Part shown: positions 1-3,665 of the stretch, in pieces
Position numbering within the stretch: the first letter of the stretch is position 1
Layout: each line of letters starts with the position of its first letter
Notes under the pieces: model-generated
What the model saw: only the letters and a program-made list of their open reading frames with translations
Databases searched by the model: none
What the model was told of the DNA's origin: nothing
Program-made: the position numbers and the translations under genes
NCBI GenBank assembly: GCA_023447015.1
Contig: JAEXPG010000058.1
Coordinates: 1 to 8,198, forward strand
DNA from: Verrucomicrobiota bacterium
GTDB lineage: Bacteria; Verrucomicrobiota; Verrucomicrobiia; Opitutales; Opitutaceae
DNA: 8,198 nucleotides
Reading direction: 5' to 3'

Positions 1-502
1 CCGCTGCACCGCCTGCCAGCTCTGCGTGAGCGCCTGCCCCACGCAGGTCCTCCAGCCCGCGTTTCTCGAATACGGCTGGGGCGGCTTCATGAAGCCGCGC
101 ATGGACTTCAACCGGTCGTTCTGCAACTTCGAGTGCAACCGCTGCGGCGAGGTCTGCCCCGATGGCGCCATCCTCCCGCTCGCGCTCGAGGACAAGAAGC
201 TCACCCGCCTCGGCGTCGCGCACATCAACTACCGCCGCTGCATCGTGAAGGCCAACGGCACCGACTGCGCCGCGTGCTCCGAGCACTGCCCCACGCAGGC
301 CGTGAGCACCGTGCCGTTCGGCGACAACCTGCGCCTGCCGACCATGCATCCCGAGCTGTGCATCGGCTGCGGCGCCTGCGAATACGCCTGTCCGGTGCGC
401 CCGACCCGCGCCATCACGATCAAGGCCCACGCCGTCCACAGCCGAGCCGAGCGCAAGGTCGAGGCCCCCGCCACCGTACCGACCGGGGACCTTCCGTTCT
501 GA
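1..502 (+). CDS. Polyferredoxin, four [4Fe-4S] clusters (5' end outside window)
   Basis: This is the C-terminal 166 residues of an iron-sulfur electron-transfer protein; the reading frame is open through the left edge, so the true start is not visible. All 16 cysteines seen fall in four ferredoxin-like groups: C2-x2-C-x2-C-x3-CP, C41-x3-C-x2-C-x3-CP, C80-x8-C-x2-C-x3-CP and C120-x2-C-x2-C-x3-CP followed by VRP. That is exactly enough for four [4Fe-4S] centres. From memory, the order and spacing ('CTACQLCVSACPT', 'CNRCGEVCPDGAI', 'CGACEYACPVRP') match large NapG/NapH-like 4Fe-4S proteins of Bacteroidota and Verrucomicrobiota, whose missing N-terminal half is often membrane-embedded. The role is inferred as carrying electrons between a membrane quinone or Rnf-like system and a reductase; the partner is unknown. 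The tail after residue 143 is short and polar. The next gene is a sigma factor 311 bases downstream, so no operon partner is visible on that side. Confidence 0.88.
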   Translation, partial: RCTACQLCVSACPTQVLQPAFLEYGWGGFMKPRMDFNRSFCNFECNRCGEVCPDGAILPLALEDKKLTRLGVAHINYRRCIVKANGTDCAACSEHCPTQAVSTVPFGDNLRLPTMHPELCIGCGACEYACPVRPTRAITIKAHAVHSRAERKVEAPATVPTGDLPF

Positions 503-813
503 GGAGCAAGGCGGGGCCGGCGGGCGCCGGTCCACGTCGGTGGCAGCGGCGTCCGGCCCCGCGACCGGTACCAGACCCGCGGACACAGCACTCCCCTGCC
601 GTATCCGCCGAATCCCCGCAGCGGCGGCCGCGTCCCGCTCTCTCGTTTGATCCTCGGCGGCGCCGCCCCGCTTCACGAATTTCTTTCGCGTCGGCCGCAA
701 AATGTGTTCGCCGCGCACCCGACCTCCGCCTAGCCTCCGCGCGCATTCGAGAAACCGCGGGCGAACTCCCTTCCCTCCCGCCCGCCAGCTACCGACCGAC
801 CGTGACTCGCTCC
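503..813. other. Intergenic region between polyferredoxin and sigma factor genes
   Basis: These 311 bases contain the hairpin at 511-562 and a 12-base palindrome ggcggcgccgcc at 656-667. They presumably also hold the promoter and leader of the sigma gene, but no convincing pair of -35 and -10 hexamers at normal spacing could be found. The stretch is C-rich on the plus strand near 720-810 and has no purine-rich ribosome-binding site before the sigma start. The sigma reading frame happens to be open leftward through this region to base 133, but those codons give an arginine/proline-rich translation with no recognisable domain and are not counted as coding. Confidence 0.6.
511..562 (+). terminator. 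Strong GC-rich hairpin after the polyferredoxin stop, terminator-like but without a T-tract
   Basis: The left arm gcggggccgg (511-520) pairs perfectly with ccggccccgc (553-562). After a three-base bulge (521-523), gcgccg (524-529) pairs with cggcgt (547-552, one G-T pair). The loop itself contains ccac (532-535) and gtgg (540-543). The structure begins 8 bases after the stop codon at 500-502, the usual place for transcript-end formation or 3' end protection. No run of T follows, so it is not a canonical intrinsic terminator. Confidence 0.5.
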
Positions 814-1905
814 ATGGCAAAATCGCGTCCAAAAACCAAGGCCCGGTCCGCTGTCTCCGCGTCCCCCGTCGCGGCCCCCTCCATTGTTGCGCCGGCTCCG
901 GCCCCGGCCAAGAGCCCCGCCCCTGCGGACGAGCCCCCGCCGCCGCCGGTGAGCACGCGGGTGGTCCCGGCCGCCGAGCGCGATCTGCAGCCCGAGCGTA
1001 GCACGATCAAGCAGTACCTCGCCGAGATCGGGAAGGTGGCGCTGCTCACGCCGGCCGAGGAGGTCGCCCTCGCCAAGAAGATCAAGCGCGGCGACCGCGC
1101 GGCGCGAAACCACATGATCCAGGCGAACCTCCGCCTGGTCGTGAAGATCGCGCACGACTACAAGGATTTCGGACTCCCGCTCCTCGACCTCATCAGCGAG
1201 GGCAACATCGGTCTGATCAAGGCCGTCGAGCGCTTCGACCCCGCCAAGGGCGGCAAGCTCTCCACCTACGCCGCCTGGTGGATCAAGCAGTCGATCAAGC
1301 GCGCGCTGGCCAACCAGTCGAAGACCATCCGCCTGCCCGTCCATCTCGTCGACAAGATCTCCAAGATGCGCAAGGTCGCCACCGCCCTCACGGAGGAGTT
1401 CGGCCGCGAGCCGACCGAGGAGGAGATCGCCATCGAGATGCAGATCCCGGTGAACAAGATCGCGCACATGAAGTCGGTGAGCGTGCGCCCGGCCTCGCTC
1501 GACGCGCCCATCAACGACGAGGAGGGCGGCAGCCCCTTCGGCGAGATCGTGGGCGACGAGAACGCCGTCAGCCCGTACGACTCCCTCCGCGAGAAGAACA
1601 TCCAGGGGGATCTCCGCGATCTCCTCGACTCCCTCGACGAACGCGAGGCGCGCATCATCAAGCTGCGCTTCGGCATCGACGGGAACAACGAGATGACCCT
1701 CGAGGAGGTCGGCAAGCTCTTCAACGTCACCCGCGAGCGCGTCCGCCAGCTCCAGAACCTCGCCATTTCGAAGATGCGCAAGGCCATGCGCCGGATCGAG
1801 ACCCAGCGCACCAAGGACGACATCGACGAGGAGCGCCGCGTGCGCGAGCGCATGGCCGTCATCCGCGAGTTCATCACCGAAAAGACCAAGCGCGCCGACC
1901 GCTGA
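814..1905 (+). CDS. Sigma-70 family RNA polymerase sigma factor (RpoD/SigA- or RpoS-like, group 1/2)
   Basis: The 363-residue protein directs RNA polymerase to promoters. Residues 1-60 are a proline/alanine/lysine-rich, probably disordered tail with no recognisable region 1.1. Region 1.2 (about 62-93, 'STIKQYLAEIG') is followed by region 2 (about 98-172), which has the core-binding and -10 melting signatures 'LDLISEGNIGLIKAVERFD' and 'STYAAWWIKQSIKRA'. Region 3 spans about 173-250. Region 4 (about 262-327) contains 'TLEEVGKLFNVTRERVRQLQ', the -35 helix-turn-helix. A lysine/arginine/glutamate-rich tail of about 36 residues follows; it is longer than I expect after region 4.2. Region 2 is clearly of the primary-sigma class, not ECF. 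The length, the absence of region 1.1 and 'RVRQLQN' in place of the usual 'RIRQIEAKAL' leave open whether this is the housekeeping factor or an alternative group 2 factor. The ATG at 814 is chosen as the first ATG ahead of the conserved part; GTG at 802 is possible. Neither has a clear Shine-Dalgarno sequence. Confidence 0.95.
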   Translation: MAKSRPKTKARSAVSASPVAAPSIVAPAPAPAKSPAPADEPPPPPVSTRVVPAAERDLQPERSTIKQYLAEIGKVALLTPAEEVALAKKIKRGDRAARNHMIQANLRLVVKIAHDYKDFGLPLLDLISEGNIGLIKAVERFDPAKGGKLSTYAAWWIKQSIKRALANQSKTIRLPVHLVDKISKMRKVATALTEEFGREPTEEEIAIEMQIPVNKIAHMKSVSVRPASLDAPINDEEGGSPFGEIVGDENAVSPYDSLREKNIQGDLRDLLDSLDEREARIIKLRFGIDGNNEMTLEEVGKLFNVTRERVRQLQNLAISKMRKAMRRIETQRTKDDIDEERRVRERMAVIREFITEKTKRADR

Positions 1906-1977
1906 GCCCATTCGTCGGCCAAGCATCGAATACTCGAGCGACAAGGGCCGGCATCCCTGCCCTGAAGCGTTGTCGAA

Positions 1978-2415
1978 ATGAAGAGCTTGCCGCGACTCCT
2001 CACTCTTCTGGTTGTGGGAGGCGCTGTGTTTGCTGCCGATCCAGCGCAGCAGAAAGCAGAGTCGCTCACCAAGGACTCAGTCCGGGAAGTCCGCCACGTA
2101 CTTGAGGATCTGACCTATCCGGTGAAGACGGCTGCGTTGAGGGATGGTATCCGGCAGGCGGCTGAACCGATGGGGTGGGCCCATGGTCGGGAGGGTGGCG
2201 GGCGGTACTTCAACTACTGGGCCCTCGGTGAGGCGGCAGGAGGGCATCTTGAGCTGGAGTTCGAGCACCCGTACTTCCGGCACGAAGGAAATGGCCGGAC
2301 GAAGATACCGTCATACGTGCGCGGCTTACCTTCTGGTCCGATGTTGGTGGCAGAACCTATTTCCCTGACCTCCGCGATTAGAACGCCGATTTCCCGAAAG
2401 AGAAGGAACGGGTGA
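1978..2415 (+). CDS. Exported hypothetical protein, C-terminus probably altered by frameshift
   Basis: I do not recognise this 145-residue protein. It begins with a clear Sec signal peptide: K2 and R6, a hydrophobic core 'LLTLLVVGGAVFA', and likely cleavage after A19 or A20. Residues 21-106 look like a genuine small periplasmic domain, mixed charge with an aromatic and acidic stretch 'GGHLELEFEHPYFRHEGNG' near 88-106. From about residue 107 the reading frame becomes basic and low in acidic residues, ending 'ISRKRRNG', whereas the frame starting at 2295 reads more naturally. A one-base loss near 2293-2298 would explain this. The gene follows the sigma factor by 72 bases and has lower GC than the flanking genes. 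It has no strong ribosome-binding site. No catalytic motif is visible. It could instead be an intact short orphan gene. Confidence 0.6.
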   Translation: MKSLPRLLTLLVVGGAVFAADPAQQKAESLTKDSVREVRHVLEDLTYPVKTAALRDGIRQAAEPMGWAHGREGGGRYFNYWALGEAAGGHLELEFEHPYFRHEGNGRTKIPSYVRGLPSGPMLVAEPISLTSAIRTPISRKRRNG

Positions 2416-2492
2416 AACAGCGACCCGAGGGGACATCGACAGAAGGCCCGACCTCCAACCCAAGACAGGGAGCCGGAGTTCCTCATTCGTAA
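2295..2492 (+). pseudogene. Likely displaced C-terminal frame of the exported protein gene at 1978
   Basis: Read in the third frame from 2295, the DNA gives 'PDEDTVIRARLTF' then 'SDVGGRTYFPDLRD' and a TAG at 2379-2381. Beyond it, 'NADFPKEKERVKQRPEG' continues to a TAA at 2490-2492. This is a more protein-like composition than the annotated frame over the same bases, and it joins smoothly after 'FEHPYFRHEGNG' in the upstream frame if one base was lost around 2293-2298. The TAG may be the original end of the protein, or a second lesion if the part after it was also coding. This is judged on composition alone; I have no homologue to align. Confidence 0.4.
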
Positions 2493-2509
2493 GCTCTGGC
2501 CGAAAGAAG

Positions 2510-2953
2510 ATGATCTACCTCATCCTTGCAGTGAGTCTGGTAGTCTTGTGCCTGATCGCTGCGATCGTTCTCCGGCTTCTCCGTGCCTCGAAAGAAAAGC
2601 GAGGCGAGGTGCTCAGCCTTCCGAAGAACAAGCGAGCAATCATTCTGTTGTCGTCGGTGTTCGTCGCGCTGGCCCTTGTCGCGGGCAGCTTCTTCGTTCT
2701 CACAGCTGGTACGACTGGGATCCGTGCTGGAAGTGCGGCCAAAGATTTCCTCCGGGAGAAATACGGTCCGAGCCCGACATGGGAACTGGCAATTGGAAGG
2801 CACATCGAGCACTGCAAAGAGCCGGAGGCCGGCAGTTACGAGGTAGACTATCAGTACGCTGGAAAGCGTGGTGCCCTGCTGGTTGAGTACGCGGAGCGCG
2901 ACGGCACCTTTGCCTTCAAAGTCACCCCGAAGGAGGAATTGTCTGCCCCATGA
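2510..2953 (+). CDS. Small inner-membrane protein with two transmembrane helices
   Basis: I recognise no family for this 147-residue protein. Two hydrophobic segments are visible: residues 2-24 ('ILAVSLVVLCLIAAIVL') and 43-66 ('AIILLSSVFVALALVAGSFF'). A basic linker of about 20 residues (K/R at 25-31 and 39-42) separates them. By the positive-inside rule that linker should be cytoplasmic, which puts both termini in the periplasm. Residues 73-147 form a compact polar domain with alternating hydrophobic stretches ('SYEVDYQYAGKRGALLVEYA', 'GTFAFKVTP') suggesting a small beta-sheet. The purines 'gaaagaag' abut the ATG with no spacing, so translation initiation looks weak. The stop overlaps the next start as ATGA (2950-2953), so the two proteins are probably made together and may act together. 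GC is lower than in the flanking housekeeping genes, consistent with accessory DNA. Confidence 0.7.
   Translation: MIYLILAVSLVVLCLIAAIVLRLLRASKEKRGEVLSLPKNKRAIILLSSVFVALALVAGSFFVLTAGTTGIRAGSAAKDFLREKYGPSPTWELAIGRHIEHCKEPEAGSYEVDYQYAGKRGALLVEYAERDGTFAFKVTPKEELSAP
2931..2936 (+). promoter_or_regulatory. Shine-Dalgarno AGGAGG for the FloA-like gene
   Basis: A perfect AGGAGG lies inside the end of the preceding gene, 13 bases before the ATG at 2950. The spacing is longer than optimal, but together with the ATGA stop/start overlap it supports 2950 as the start and suggests translational coupling. It is one of the few recognisable Shine-Dalgarno sequences at any start in this window. Confidence 0.6.
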
Positions 2954-3411
2954 ATAATCGACTGTCGCTGAAGCAATGGTTCGTGGCAGCCGTGCTACGG
3001 CTTCCGCCCCGCAAGTTGCACCGATGCGTTCGCCTGATCGGCGAGCACGGGCTGGGTATAACCTTCGACTCCCTGGTTGCCCACCACATGGCAGGAGGGC
3101 GGATCGATTCCTGGATTGAGGGTCTCATCTATGCGCGCGAGCGAGGAATCGAACTTGAGGTCATGAACGCCGCTGCGCGCGATCTCATCGCGGCGCACGG
3201 CTCAAAGATCACCCTCACGAAACACATCCGGGACGCTGAGCGCGCGGGGTTTCGGGAAATGAGTCGTGTGCCCTTCGACACCCTGCAAGCCCCCGGAGCA
3301 AAACCCGCGGCTGAGCCCGACTCACCTGAAGCCAGACGGATCGCTGCGGAGATTAGGCGGCGGATTGACGAGAAGATGAAACAGCAGGCCGGCGATCCGA
3401 AAGGACGCTGA
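2950..3411 (+). CDS. FloA (UPF0365)-like N-terminal domain protein lacking SPFH domain
   Basis: Residues about 15-80 of this 153-residue protein align without gaps, by eye, to the segment of flotillin-like FloA proteins that follows their membrane anchor. Shared positions include 'LRLPPRKL', 'GLGITFDSLVAHHMAGG' (FloA: GL....QL.SHYLAGG), 'LIYARERGIEL' (ALIAAQRANIEL) and A-x-DL. FloA organises membrane microdomains, and its full length is about 330 residues. Here the anchor, the SPFH domain and the Glu/Ala coiled coil are absent. Instead, residues 81-113 are a basic amphipathic stretch, 114-125 are proline/alanine-rich, and 126-146 ('PEARRIAAEIRRRIDEKMKQ') are probably helical. No long hydrophobic segment is present, so membrane association may come from the two-helix protein encoded just upstream, whose stop overlaps this start. 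The family link is from memory of FloA sequences; function is unknown. It could be a degenerate fragment, but the frame is intact and has a good ribosome-binding site. Confidence 0.65.
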   Translation: MNNRLSLKQWFVAAVLRLPPRKLHRCVRLIGEHGLGITFDSLVAHHMAGGRIDSWIEGLIYARERGIELEVMNAAARDLIAAHGSKITLTKHIRDAERAGFREMSRVPFDTLQAPGAKPAAEPDSPEARRIAAEIRRRIDEKMKQQAGDPKGR

Positions 3412-3495
3412 CTCATCGGAAGGAAAGAGCAGGCCCAATCGGGTAGCCAATGGTAGTTCGCCACCTCCCCCACACCGCGCTGGGTACGGCTCCAT

Positions 3496-3546
3496 CCCGG
3501 GCGGCGCCGGCATCCATAGCTCGTTGCCGCGCAGGGCGCCGCCGGG
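3496..3546. repeat. Inverted repeat, possible bidirectional transcript-end hairpin
   Basis: GGCGGCGCC (3500-3508) pairs perfectly with GGCGCCGCC (3535-3543). The stem extends by CCC (3496-3498) with GGG (3544-3546) past a single bulged G at 3499. The 26-base loop contains a further short stem, ggca (3509-3512) with tgcc (3525-3528). Its position between converging genes suits a two-way terminator, but no T-run follows on either strand. Confidence 0.45.
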
Positions 3547-3570
3547 AGAGTGGCAGTCGATCCAACTCTC

Positions 3571-3601
3571 TTGCAGGGAGACGCCCCCCTTGGCCCTGCA
3601 A
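3571..3601. repeat. Inverted repeat TTGCAGGG / CCCTGCAA
   Basis: Eight bases (3571-3578) pair perfectly with 3594-3601 across a 15-base loop. A third partial copy, TTGCAGG, occurs at 3609-3615 in the same orientation as the first. It may be a hairpin downstream of the minus-strand gene or a chance occurrence; no family of repeats is identified. Confidence 0.4.
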
Positions 3602-3636
3602 ACACGCGTTGCAGGTTGCGGCATGTGCGATGGAGT

Positions 3637-3652
3637 TGGCGCTCAAACGCCA
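3637..3652 (-). repeat. Short hairpin just after the beta-helix gene stop
   Basis: TGGCG (3637-3641) pairs with CGCCA (3648-3652) around a six-base loop. It lies 13 bases beyond the stop of the minus-strand gene. The stem is only five pairs and no T-tract follows, so this is a weak terminator candidate at best. Confidence 0.25.
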
Positions 3653-3665
3653 CCAGCCCTTGCCA

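Larger units (their letters stand above)
3412..3665. other. Convergent intergenic region with several inverted repeats
   Basis: These 254 bases separate the plus-strand FloA-like gene from the end of the minus-strand beta-helix gene. No supported gene is present; open frames here have arginine/proline-rich translations typical of non-coding GC-rich DNA. Three inverted repeats are listed separately. None has a T-tract on either strand, so how the two converging transcripts end is unclear. Confidence 0.6.

Noticed and set aside
647..703. Candidate promoter for the sigma gene (TTGATC at 647-652; CAAAAT at 698-703; TTCACG at 672-677)
   Set aside because: The hexamers match consensus poorly and no pair has 16-18 base spacing.
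133..813. Leftward extension of the sigma factor reading frame overlapping the polyferredoxin gene
   Set aside because: It translates to arginine/proline-rich sequence without homology to region 1.1, overlaps a clearly real gene in another frame, and runs through the hairpin at 511-562.
730..1944. 404-codon open frame on the minus strand across the sigma factor gene
   Set aside because: Its translation is a leucine/alanine/aspartate-rich low-complexity chain. The plus strand encodes an unmistakable sigma-70 protein over the same bases.
1944..1963. AGGGC/GCCCT hairpin after the sigma factor gene
   Set aside because: Only five pairs with a ten-base loop and no T-tract, so it is not distinguishable from chance in GC-rich DNA.
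2416..2509. Possible integron attC site between small low-GC genes
   Set aside because: Cassette-like small orphan genes prompted the check, but no GTTRRRY core with a matching RYYYAAC partner and no paired R''/L'' arms could be found here or after 3411.
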